A DNA stretch of 40,993 bases from JAVBSX01 sp031549145 (GTDB taxonomy: Bacteria; Planctomycetota; Planctomycetia; Pirellulales; Thermoguttaceae). The stretch covers positions 1 to 40,993 of the forward strand of contig JAVBQI010000014.1 in the NCBI GenBank assembly GCA_031549145.1, written 5' to 3'. The position numbers and the translations under genes are program-made. Position 1 is the first letter of the stretch. Every line of letters starts with the position of its first letter. Below are positions 1 through 6,128 of this stretch, in pieces. Below the pieces are notes generated by a model, which worked only from the letters and a program-made list of their open reading frames with translations, searched no databases and had not been told where the DNA came from.

Positions 1-26
1 GTGGAGCGGGCTTCGGCGGCGGGCAT
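1..26 (-). CDS. 5' end of an unidentified gene, cut by the window edge
   Basis: On the minus strand an ATG at 24-26 is preceded by a perfect Shine-Dalgarno, AAGGAGG, read from 40 down to 34 with about 7 bases of spacing. Only eight codons are inside the window (MPAAEARS), so no product can be named. The strong ribosome-binding site is the reason for calling a gene. It runs in the same direction as the SMP-30-like gene upstream of it. Confidence 0.6.
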
Positions 27-167
27 TTTGTAACCTCCTTGTGAGAAAAAACGACGCGAACCATTCACGTCCTGTTCTCCCTACGAAGAAATCCCCACAT
101 CTGTTCGCAATTTTTTCCGTGAAACTTGAAGACGGTCTGGAGGATTGCAAAGTCGGTATTCCAGAAC

Positions 168-285
168 TAGTGGCTTGTCAACATTAAATATTGGGATTTT
201 CCGGTCGTCATTCCCGCGAAGGCGGGAATCTATAGTAAAACCGTTCCCTATGGATCCCCGCCTTCGCGGGGATGACGGAAAATCA
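168..285. repeat. MITE-like element, truncated copy
   Basis: Starts with TAGTGGCTTGTCAACATT and contains two GC-rich hairpins (ATTCCCGCGAAGGCGGGAAT and its GGATCCCC counterpart) joined by a short linker. The same sequence in inverse orientation occurs at 14978-15134, where the element is complete. This copy breaks off at about 283-285, roughly 35 bp short of the far terminal repeat. The break coincides with the last Lys codon and TGA of the adjoining SMP-30-like gene. Confidence 0.75.
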
Positions 286-1440
286 TTTCAGGGTGATGAC
301 GGAGATCGTATGCGGGGCGTCGTGCTTTTTGTTGACCATCATGGGGCCCGTCGAATCGAAGTTCGCGACATAAAGCTTGTTGCCGACGACCATCGGCTCG
401 CAGGGGGAATCCAACAGCCCATCGGCCCCGTCGGTGTCGCCGTTCGCCCAAACCGTTTCGAAAACAACCTCCTTGCCCGGCTCCCAGCGGGAAATCGCAT
501 GAATCGCGTTGAGCTGCGAATCGGCGATGTAACTCCGGTCGGTCCGGGCGTCGTAAAACATGCCGTCGCAGCAGGAAATCCTTTCGTCATGGAAAATCTT
601 CCGACACGTCGGCTTATTCGCCTTGTCGAAGGTCATTGCATAGACCGCTCCGTCGCCGAAGTTGCAGAAATAGACGACGCCGTTCTTATCGACGGTCAGC
701 CCGTCCGCGCCGCCGGAAATGCCCCACGGCGTTTTCTTGACGTCCTCGATCACGATCAGCCGCGGGTCGGTTCCGTTCGGCTTGAGCCGGATCGTCGGAT
801 GGCCCGGCGTACCGGCTAAAAGGGCTTCGTCTTTCGTAAACATCCAGACGCCGCCGGCACCGTACTTGCCCGGCAGTTCGAGGTAAGTGTCGGTTACGAG
901 CATCTTGTCCTCAAGCCAAAGGACCGCATTGGAAACCTTGGTCCCCGTCGCGACGATTTCGACCTTGCCGCTCGGGAGGCCGTCTTTCATGATGACCCGC
1001 AAAATACGCGACTTGTGGTCCTGGTTGTGGAACCATTGGGTGTCGCAAACATACAGATTCCCGTCGGGGCCGAAGGTCAGGCCCATCGGCCCGGTTTGGC
1101 CGGTCTCTTCGAGGACCGGATATTCGAGCACGACTTCGAACTTCGCGGTTTCCGGGTCGATCCGAACGAGGTAGCCCCCTTCGTGATGACCTTTTTTCAG
1201 GTCCGGGCCCATGTTGTTGAAGTTCGGGAAGTTGACGAAGATTTTCTTCGTTTTCGGACAGTAGGTCATACCGTCCGGATTGTGCAGGTGATCCGGAAAC
1301 GAGGCGAACAGTTTCGGCCGGTTCTGTTCCGGATAGGTTCCCGGATCGGTCAGCGTGGGAACCGACTGGGCCGCGGCGGAAAGGCAACCGACAATCGCGA
1401 AGACCGCCGATACGAAAAAGAGACTAAAAGTTTTTGTCAT
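283..1440 (-). CDS. Secreted SMP-30/gluconolactonase-like beta-propeller protein
   Basis: 385 residues. A Sec signal peptide is visible (MTKTFSLFF through a hydrophobic stretch to SAAAQS), so the mature protein is probably exported. The body has the recurring sequence style of six-bladed SMP-30/gluconolactonase/LRE propellers: HNPDGMTYCP, GPMGLTFGPDGNLYVCD, SGGADGLTVDKNGVVYFCNF, CCDGMFYDARTDRSYIADS and GADGLLDSPCEPMVV, each a blade with a Gly-Leu/Asp-Gly-Asn turn. This family includes metal-dependent lactonases, but the substrate here is unknown. The ATG is preceded by AAGGA at good spacing. The last residue and TGA stop lie in the truncated MITE copy, so the original C-terminus may have been altered. 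Family call fairly sure; enzymatic function not. Confidence 0.8.
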   Translation of the reverse strand: MTKTFSLFFVSAVFAIVGCLSAAAQSVPTLTDPGTYPEQNRPKLFASFPDHLHNPDGMTYCPKTKKIFVNFPNFNNMGPDLKKGHHEGGYLVRIDPETAKFEVVLEYPVLEETGQTGPMGLTFGPDGNLYVCDTQWFHNQDHKSRILRVIMKDGLPSGKVEIVATGTKVSNAVLWLEDKMLVTDTYLELPGKYGAGGVWMFTKDEALLAGTPGHPTIRLKPNGTDPRLIVIEDVKKTPWGISGGADGLTVDKNGVVYFCNFGDGAVYAMTFDKANKPTCRKIFHDERISCCDGMFYDARTDRSYIADSQLNAIHAISRWEPGKEVVFETVWANGDTDGADGLLDSPCEPMVVGNKLYVANFDSTGPMMVNKKHDAPHTISVITLK

Positions 1441-1469
1441 GAAAGGATTCCTTGATAATTATTGTGATA

Positions 1470-1522
1470 AGGTAGGCGACCGACCTCCGGGCGGTCGCGT
1501 CGGCATAGCCGACCTGTCCCTA
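1470..1522. repeat. Twin-hairpin intergenic repeat abutting a stop codon
   Basis: Two adjacent stem-loops: GCGACCG/CGGTCGC (7-bp stem) and GTCGGC/GCCGAC (6-bp stem, 3-base loop). The right edge runs into the TAG stop of the aldo/keto reductase (1520-1522). There is no T-run, so it is not a classical intrinsic terminator. The layout resembles the 66-bp repeats at 2653 and 27238. Confidence 0.55.
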
Positions 1523-2566
1523 GGAGAAGTACACTTCCGGCGCCTGTAAGACCAACGATTGATCGTCAAACAGCCGGTCGATGGCGTTCATGTCGTCCGC
1601 CGCCAGCCGCGCCTCGCCGGCCTTGGCGTTTTCGGCGACGCGGCTCGAATTCCGCATGCCGCAAAGAACATGGGATTTTTCGTAGCGGGAGGTGGTCCAA
1701 GCCAGCATCAACTGGCTTGTCGATAAGCCGTAATTTTCCCGAAACGGTTGCAGCCGCTCCAAAGTTGCATTGATTCGTCCGATGTTTTCCGGCGTAAACC
1801 GGGGGTCGTTTCGGCGAAAATCCCCTTCGCGGAAACCGCTCGCCGGGTCGAGTGTGCCCGTCAAAAGCCCCTGCTCCAGCGGCGTGTAGGCGATGAAACT
1901 GACATTGTTCCGAAGGCAACCCTCCAAAACGCCGTTTTCTTCGGGCTTTCGATTGGCGAACGAGTACGCTTCCTGAGTGGAATCGAGCGTCCCGGCCCGG
2001 CAGTATTCCTCCAATTGGTTCCGGGTTACATTCGAGCTGCCGATCGCACGAATTTTGCCCTGCTCCCGGAGTTTCTCCAGGGCTTTCATCGTCTCTTCGA
2101 TCGGGGTCGTCTCGTCCTGGGCATGGGTCTGCAACAGGTCGATGTAGTCGGTGTCCAGACGTTTCAAACTGTCTTCGACTTCGCGGATGATCGATTCCGC
2201 CTTGAGATAGCGATAAAATCGATAGCGACCGTTCGTCCCGGCCAATCCGTTTTCGTCGGCGTAAAAGTGCAGTTGCCCTTTGCCCGGCGGCCAAGCCTCC
2301 GCATCCCAAACGATTCCACATTTCGTAGCGATGATCGCCTGTTGCCTTCGCCCTCGCACGGCCTTGCCGATGATTTCCTCGGCCAAACCGTAGCCGTACA
2401 TCGGAGCGGTGTCGATCAGGTTGATCCCGAAATCAAGAGCCGTTTGGATCGTCCGAATCGCCGCGGGCTCATCGGCTCCTCCCCACATCCAACCGCCGAG
2501 CGGGTAGGTGCCCAAACCGACCACGGAAGCCTTGATCTCCGTCGAACCGATCGTACGATATTGCAT
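1520..2566 (-). CDS. Aldo/keto reductase
   Basis: 348 residues from the ATG at 2566, preferred over an upstream TTG at 2596 because AAGGGG lies a suitable distance before it and MQYRTIGSTEI is the usual family N-terminus. An NAD(P)H-dependent TIM-barrel oxidoreductase acting on aldehydes, ketones or sugars, expected in the cytoplasm. The catalytic tetrad reads cleanly: Asp52 and Tyr57 (LIDTAPMYG), Lys82 (ATKCG) and His148 (LLQTHAQD). GKIRAIGSSN and FIAYTPLEQGLLTG are also typical. It closely resembles the bacterial YajO/general stress 69-type group, but no substrate can be read from sequence. It lies 79 bp upstream of the SMP-30-like gene on the same strand, with a twin-hairpin repeat between them. 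Confidence 0.93.
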   Translation of the reverse strand: MQYRTIGSTEIKASVVGLGTYPLGGWMWGGADEPAAIRTIQTALDFGINLIDTAPMYGYGLAEEIIGKAVRGRRQQAIIATKCGIVWDAEAWPPGKGQLHFYADENGLAGTNGRYRFYRYLKAESIIREVEDSLKRLDTDYIDLLQTHAQDETTPIEETMKALEKLREQGKIRAIGSSNVTRNQLEEYCRAGTLDSTQEAYSFANRKPEENGVLEGCLRNNVSFIAYTPLEQGLLTGTLDPASGFREGDFRRNDPRFTPENIGRINATLERLQPFRENYGLSTSQLMLAWTTSRYEKSHVLCGMRNSSRVAENAKAGEARLAADDMNAIDRLFDDQSLVLQAPEVYFS

Positions 2567-2652
2567 GGTGAACGCCCCTTTCTGTTGAATTGACAAATGA
2601 ACCGCGATATCGGGATTAACTGAAGCCGGTTACAACTTCCGTCTTCAATACG

Positions 2653-2718
2653 GTAGCGGCCCAACGAGGCCGCGGTTTGACGGAGGGCGAAGCCTGCCGC
2701 CCCTGTCGGCTACGGTAT
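2653..2718. repeat. 66-bp dispersed repeat, copy 1
   Basis: Begins GTAGCGGCCCAACGAGGCCG and ends GTCGGCTACGGTAT. A second copy of identical length in the same orientation lies at 27238-27303, with roughly 9-10 mismatches over 66 bases by eye. Contains internal inverted pairs (GCGGC/GCCGC). No coding function. Confidence 0.75.
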
Positions 2719-3083
2719 TCCCGAAAATCGCTTCTCATATTGTATCCGTCAATGTTAGCCGAATCCCGGCTTTTCGTCCAGAGCGTCAGGCGGATTGCAA
2801 AGTCGAACGCGGCAAACAGCAGCCCGAAGCGTCAGCGACGGGTTGGTCCCGCATTTCTGCATGGGATGTTGGCAGGGCAAGCGCGGAACGATTCCGTCTC
2901 CCCAAACCTTTGCTGCGCCCTTCGGTTTTGTCCCCTCCTTGACGGACCGATCGATCTGTGAGAAACTGGGGAGGATTTGGTTTGGCAGGGAAGTTTCTTG
3001 CGATGCCGAAGCGCGAGTTTTGCCTTGGGCGATTGCTGCGAAAGTTGTGATTGTTATTGGCGAGACGCGGTTTTGAAGAATGG
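2719..3083. other. Gene-free stretch
   Basis: Apart from the REP-like sequence at 2812-2850 I see no supported gene. Open frames here have no ribosome-binding site and no recognisable protein motif. The stretch leads into the tRNA-Val gene; a promoter for that tRNA is expected here but I could not identify one convincingly. Confidence 0.5.
2812..2850. repeat. REP-like sequence, single arm
   Basis: CAGCAGCCCGAAGCGTCAGC followed by a CGGGTT-type tail. The same words occur as an inverted pair at 19750-19836, and a related set (AGCCCCAAGCGTCAGCGCGG) at 9772-9807 and 23521-23603. Only one arm is present here. Confidence 0.6.
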
Positions 3084-3158
3084 GGGCGATTAGCTCAGTT
3101 TGGTTAGAGCACTAGCTCGACAAGCTAGGGGTCACAGGTTCGAGTCCCGTATCGCCCA
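3084..3158 (+). tRNA. tRNA-Val (anticodon GAC)
   Basis: Cloverleaf read directly. The acceptor stem is GGGCGAT with ATCGCCC at 3151-3157, the discriminator base is A, the D arm has GCTC/GAGC, and the anticodon stem CTAGC/GCTAG encloses loop TCGACAA with anticodon GAC at positions 34-36, reading GUC valine codons. The T loop is TTCGAGT; its stem has one A-C mismatch (ACAGG/CCCGT). The 3' CCA is not encoded. A probable integrase remnant follows within 130 bp, making this tRNA a possible past integration site. Confidence 0.93.
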
Positions 3159-3233
3159 CTTTTTATAAACCCTGTTACCGAAACGCTTTGCGTTACCTTC
3201 CGATTGGCGGAAGTGCGGTCCTGAAGTTGCTTT

Positions 3234-3256
3234 TTTTGGGTCAGACTGACCCAAAA
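3234..3256. promoter_or_regulatory. Perfect 23-bp palindrome, operator-like
   Basis: TTTTGGGTCAG, one central A, then CTGACCCAAAA: an 11-bp perfect inverted repeat with a single-base centre. It lies between the tRNA and the Shine-Dalgarno of the integrase-like remnant (ATG at 3285). The near-absence of a loop fits a protein-binding site better than an RNA hairpin. Function is inferred from shape and position only. Confidence 0.4.
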
Positions 3257-3284
3257 TTTGGCAATATAGATAAGGAGCCTCACA

Positions 3285-3560
3285 ATGAACGCCCAATCCC
3301 AGGTCAAAAGCGAAGTGCAAAATCGGAACGGTTCCCCTCGCGGGAAGAAAACACAAGGAGCGAAGACCGTTAGGTCCCGCTCCTTTTTTCTTGCCAAAAA
3401 ATTTCCCAAATACCAGATTCACAAGGCGACGAACCGGGCTTTCGTCTGGTGGGACGACCGCCGGGAATATCTCGGCAACGCCAATTCCCCCGAATCCCTG
3501 GATCCGTGCAATCACCCTACTGTTTCGAACGCACACTCAAAAGAAACGGCCTGTTTGTAG
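3285..3560 (+). pseudogene. Probable tyrosine-integrase N-terminal remnant
   Basis: An ATG at 3285 has a good Shine-Dalgarno (AAGGAG, 7-base spacing) and opens 91 codons. Residues from about 41 to 71 (FPKYQIHKATNR, then VWWDDRREYLG, then SPES) resemble the start of planctomycete phage-type integrases, whose N-terminus usually reads PKY..HK.SG.A.V...G..YLG..GS.ES. After SPES the similarity stops and the frame closes 23 codons later. None of the catalytic Arg-His-Arg-Tyr region is visible in any frame before the next gene. It therefore looks like the first fifth of an integrase left beside the tRNA. Similarity is from memory of the family, without alignment. It could instead be an unrelated small protein. 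Confidence 0.45.
3355..3389 (+). terminator. Intrinsic terminator inside the integrase-like remnant
   Basis: AAGGAGCG (3355-3362) pairs perfectly with CGCTCCTT (3378-3385). The loop contains a further GACC/GGTC stem and the hairpin is followed directly by a T-run. It would stop transcription entering from the tRNA side or from the remnant's own start. Its position 70 bases into an open frame with a strong ribosome-binding site is odd. Confidence 0.65.
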
Positions 3561-3770
3561 CGATTGAATACGCGACGGCCGATTTGTTCACGGACAAGCA
3601 AAGCATTTCGGCGAGCGGCACCTCGGCGACGCTAAGAGCGACGGTACCGCGACTGAATTCCGTATTGAGGCCGAGCCCTGATTTCAAAGGGAATATTGCG
3701 TTTGTCGCAAGCTCATGCGAGAATCATTACCTGTAACGCTCCCTTTTTCGGCCCTCCGCTCACGACAACC
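3561..3770. other. Gene-free stretch before the enolase-superfamily gene
   Basis: I see no motif of a real protein and no RNA. An upstream extension of the following gene to 3696 is open, but it has no ribosome-binding site and does not match the family's N-terminus. Confidence 0.45.
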
Positions 3771-4826
3771 ATGATCATTAGCGATCTCGAATTCTTTCTT
3801 GTCGAAATTCCCTGCCCCCGTGTCGGCGTTCCCGTTCGCTCGGTGATCGTTCGGGTCGCGACCCCCAACGGTCGGGAAGGGTGGGGCGAAATGCCGCTGA
3901 ACTGGCGGGCCGACGAATTGCAGCTGCGGCGGGACCATCTTCTCCCCGCATTGACCGGGCGAAGCGTTTTCGATATCGAGGATCTGGTCCGGCTCGAAGA
4001 ATTGCGTGATCCCGCCCTCTGCCTCGGAATCGAAACGGCCTGTTGGGATTTGATCGGGAAATTGACCGGATTTCCGATCTGCTATTTTTTCGGCGGCGAA
4101 TACCGGCATCGGATTCCGCTCGTCGCCCGGTTGTACGGCAGCGCTCCGGAAGAAATCACGGCGACTTCGATCGAACTCCACAATCAAGGGTATCACCGCC
4201 AAGTGTTGCCGCTTTCCGGAAAAATCGACGACGACCGCCGCCAGGTTCGAATGATCGTCGATTCCCTCGGGCAACGGATCGAGCTCCGGCTCGACGGGCA
4301 ATGCCGCTACTCCAAGGACGACGCGCTGCAATTGTGCAACGAATGGGAGGAATGGGGGATCGCGTTTATCATCGACCCGCTGGAGAGCAACGAGATCGCC
4401 GATCTTTGGAACCTTCAAAACCAGACCGTGCTTCCGATCGGCGTTCGACGGGCTATTCGGTCCGCTTCGGACATTTTGTCGGTCCGGCAAGGGAATCACT
4501 CGCTCTTCTTGGTGATCGAGCCGAGCCGGATCGGCAGTTTGCATCAAACGCGAAAGTGCGCCGCCGTCGCGGAAGCGGCCGGCATTCGCGTTTCGCTCGC
4601 GACCACTCCCTCCTTGGGAATCCTTTCGGCGACGACATTGCAACTGGCGGCGGCCCTACCGGCCTTTTCCAACGGCAACGAAGGGATCGTCTTCCGCCCC
4701 CAGGACGACATCCTCAAGGACCGCGACACGTTCGATGTGAGCGACGGCCTGATTCTGCTCCCGCACGGTCCCGGCATCGGAGCGGAAATCGACCGCGCCA
4801 AAATCGACCGCTATTCGGTTTCCTGA
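3771..4826 (+). CDS. Enolase-superfamily (mandelate racemase/muconate cycloisomerase-like) protein, catalytic residues degenerate
   Basis: 351 residues from the ATG at 3771 (MIISDLEFFLVEIP), chosen because this matches the usual capping-domain start; no clear Shine-Dalgarno. The N-terminal capping domain reads GWGEMPLNW; the barrel starts near LCLGIETACWDLIGKLTG and FFGGE, the usual AxWDxxGK..G....LLGG signature. The active site is abnormal. The KxK strand is replaced by RQVLPL (about 144-149), the first metal Asp is kept (LRLD, 175), the second position reads IDPLE (201-205), the third acidic ligand is replaced by GVRRAIRS (224-231), and the last-strand lysine by Glu250 (LVIEPSRIG). Known family members take an alpha proton using these residues, so this protein is probably a pseudoenzyme or works differently. 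It lies 223 bp before pdxA on the same strand, with a repeat between. Confidence 0.8.
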   Translation: MIISDLEFFLVEIPCPRVGVPVRSVIVRVATPNGREGWGEMPLNWRADELQLRRDHLLPALTGRSVFDIEDLVRLEELRDPALCLGIETACWDLIGKLTGFPICYFFGGEYRHRIPLVARLYGSAPEEITATSIELHNQGYHRQVLPLSGKIDDDRRQVRMIVDSLGQRIELRLDGQCRYSKDDALQLCNEWEEWGIAFIIDPLESNEIADLWNLQNQTVLPIGVRRAIRSASDILSVRQGNHSLFLVIEPSRIGSLHQTRKCAAVAEAAGIRVSLATTPSLGILSATTLQLAAALPAFSNGNEGIVFRPQDDILKDRDTFDVSDGLILLPHGPGIGAEIDRAKIDRYSVS

Positions 4827-4881
4827 AATTTGAGCGTAACGCATCGTACAAAGATAATGCAATCGCCTTCGCCAACAAAAC

Positions 4882-4982
4882 AATGACCAACGTCATCCCC
4901 GCGCAGGCGGGGATCCAGAGATTACGGTTTCCCTCTGGACCCCCGCCTGCGCGGGGGTGACGGATGTTCTCAAAGGTCATTA
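4882..4982. repeat. GC-hairpin repeat, second subtype, copy 1
   Basis: Twin hairpin with cores CATCCCCGCGCAGGCGGGGA and CCCCCGCCTGCGCGGGGGTG around a short TCTCTGGA-type linker. The outer ends carry AATGACC/GGTCATT in inverse orientation. An inverse copy lies at 25001-25084. The GC core is shared with the MITE-like copies at 168 and 14978, but the outer ends differ. Confidence 0.7.
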
Positions 4983-5049
4983 CTCAACTTTGCAACTGAG
5001 CCTCCCCCTGTCCTCTCTCCTTCCCACTTCCCACTCTACACTTCTCCAC

Positions 5050-6075
5050 ATGCCTTCCCTCCCCAAACTCGCGATCACGATGGGCGATCCGGCCGGGATC
5101 GGTCCGGAAATCATCGTCGCCGGCTGGTCCGAAATCATGCGGCTCAACTCTTGCCGTCCGCTGGTGCTCGGACACTCGGAAATTTTGCGCCGGGCCGCCG
5201 CGCTGCGCAACCTCAAAATCGACGTCGAGGAAATCGACAACGCCGATTCGGCCGCCGCGCTCGCCTCGCCGCAGTGCATCCCCTGTTGGAACGTCGTCGA
5301 CGCCGAAGTGCTCGAAGTCGTACCGGGCCGCGTCGACCCGCGAGCCGGCAAGGCGGTTTATGAGGCGATCGTTTTCGGAATCGACCTCGCTCTCAAGAAA
5401 GCGGTCGACGGGATCGTAACCGCACCGATTCACAAAGAAGCCCTCAACCTCGCCGGATACCATTACCCCGGTCACACCGAATTGTTGGCCGAAAAATGCG
5501 GTACGAGCGATTTCGCGATGATGCTCTACCTCGGCCCCGGCGAGAACCTTGCCGGGAAATACGGCCTCGCCGTCGATCACGTCACCCTGCACACGGCGAT
5601 GCGGAACGTCTTCGAAGAGATTCGACTCGAAACGGTGCTCGCCAAAGCCCGGCTACTCGACCGGTTCATGTCGAAGATCAAGGGCGGCCGACCGTCGATC
5701 GGCGTTTGTTCGCTCAACCCTCATGCCGGGGAAAACGGCCTGTTCGGCGACGAGGAAATCCGGATCATTCGCCCGGCGGTTGAAGAAGCTCGAAAAGAAG
5801 GGCTTGACATCGAGGGACCGTTTCCGGCCGATACGATCATGGTGCAGGCGAAAAACGGTCGGTTCGACGCCGTCGTCGCGATGTTTCACGACCAGGGGCA
5901 CATCGCCTTGAAACTGCTCGGGATGCACCGGGCGGTCAACATCACCCTGGGCTTGCCGATCATCCGGACCAGCGTCGCCCACGGCACGGCATTCGATCGG
6001 GCCGGGCAGGGAACGGCCGATCCCGGGAGCATGATCGAAGCGGTCCGCGTCGCCGCGAAGCTGGCGGAAAATTGA
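5050..6075 (+). CDS. pdxA: 4-hydroxythreonine-4-phosphate dehydrogenase
   Basis: 341 residues from the ATG at 5050 (MPSLPKLAITMGDPAGIG); the frame is open back to 4957, but that part is repeat and low-complexity DNA. PdxA oxidises 4-phosphohydroxy-L-threonine with NAD in the cytoplasm, in the DXP-dependent pyridoxal phosphate pathway, feeding PdxJ. Visible signatures are ITMGDPAGIGPE, GIVTAPIHKEAL, YHYPGHTE, SLNPHAGENGLFGDEE, GPFPADT, VAMFHDQGH and RTSVAHGTAFD. The three metal-binding histidines are His181, His225 and His280, with the family's spacing of about 45 and 55. Length is normal. The C/T-rich leader immediately before the start gives no clear Shine-Dalgarno. No other pyridoxal genes are nearby. 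Confidence 0.95.
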   Translation: MPSLPKLAITMGDPAGIGPEIIVAGWSEIMRLNSCRPLVLGHSEILRRAAALRNLKIDVEEIDNADSAAALASPQCIPCWNVVDAEVLEVVPGRVDPRAGKAVYEAIVFGIDLALKKAVDGIVTAPIHKEALNLAGYHYPGHTELLAEKCGTSDFAMMLYLGPGENLAGKYGLAVDHVTLHTAMRNVFEEIRLETVLAKARLLDRFMSKIKGGRPSIGVCSLNPHAGENGLFGDEEIRIIRPAVEEARKEGLDIEGPFPADTIMVQAKNGRFDAVVAMFHDQGHIALKLLGMHRAVNITLGLPIIRTSVAHGTAFDRAGQGTADPGSMIEAVRVAAKLAEN

Positions 6076-6088
6076 GAACGGATTGAAA

Positions 6089-6107
6089 ACGCGGAGTACC
6101 GGCTAAA
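6089..6107. repeat. Short dispersed repeat (CGCGGAGTACCGG)
   Basis: ACGCGGAGTACCGGCTAAA lies 14 bases after the pdxA stop. Related words occur at 30241-30256 and, inverted, at 30797-30815 on either side of ilvN. Too short to classify. Confidence 0.4.
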
Positions 6108-6128
6108 TGGCGAGACAGCCGCGCGGCA

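Noticed and set aside
145..819. Plus-strand frame of 224 codons
   Set aside because: Antisense to the SMP-30-like gene and starting in the MITE; no motif.
4957..5049. N-terminal extension of PdxA by 31 residues
   Set aside because: The DNA is repeat and C/T-rich leader; family proteins start near MPSLPKLAITMGDP.
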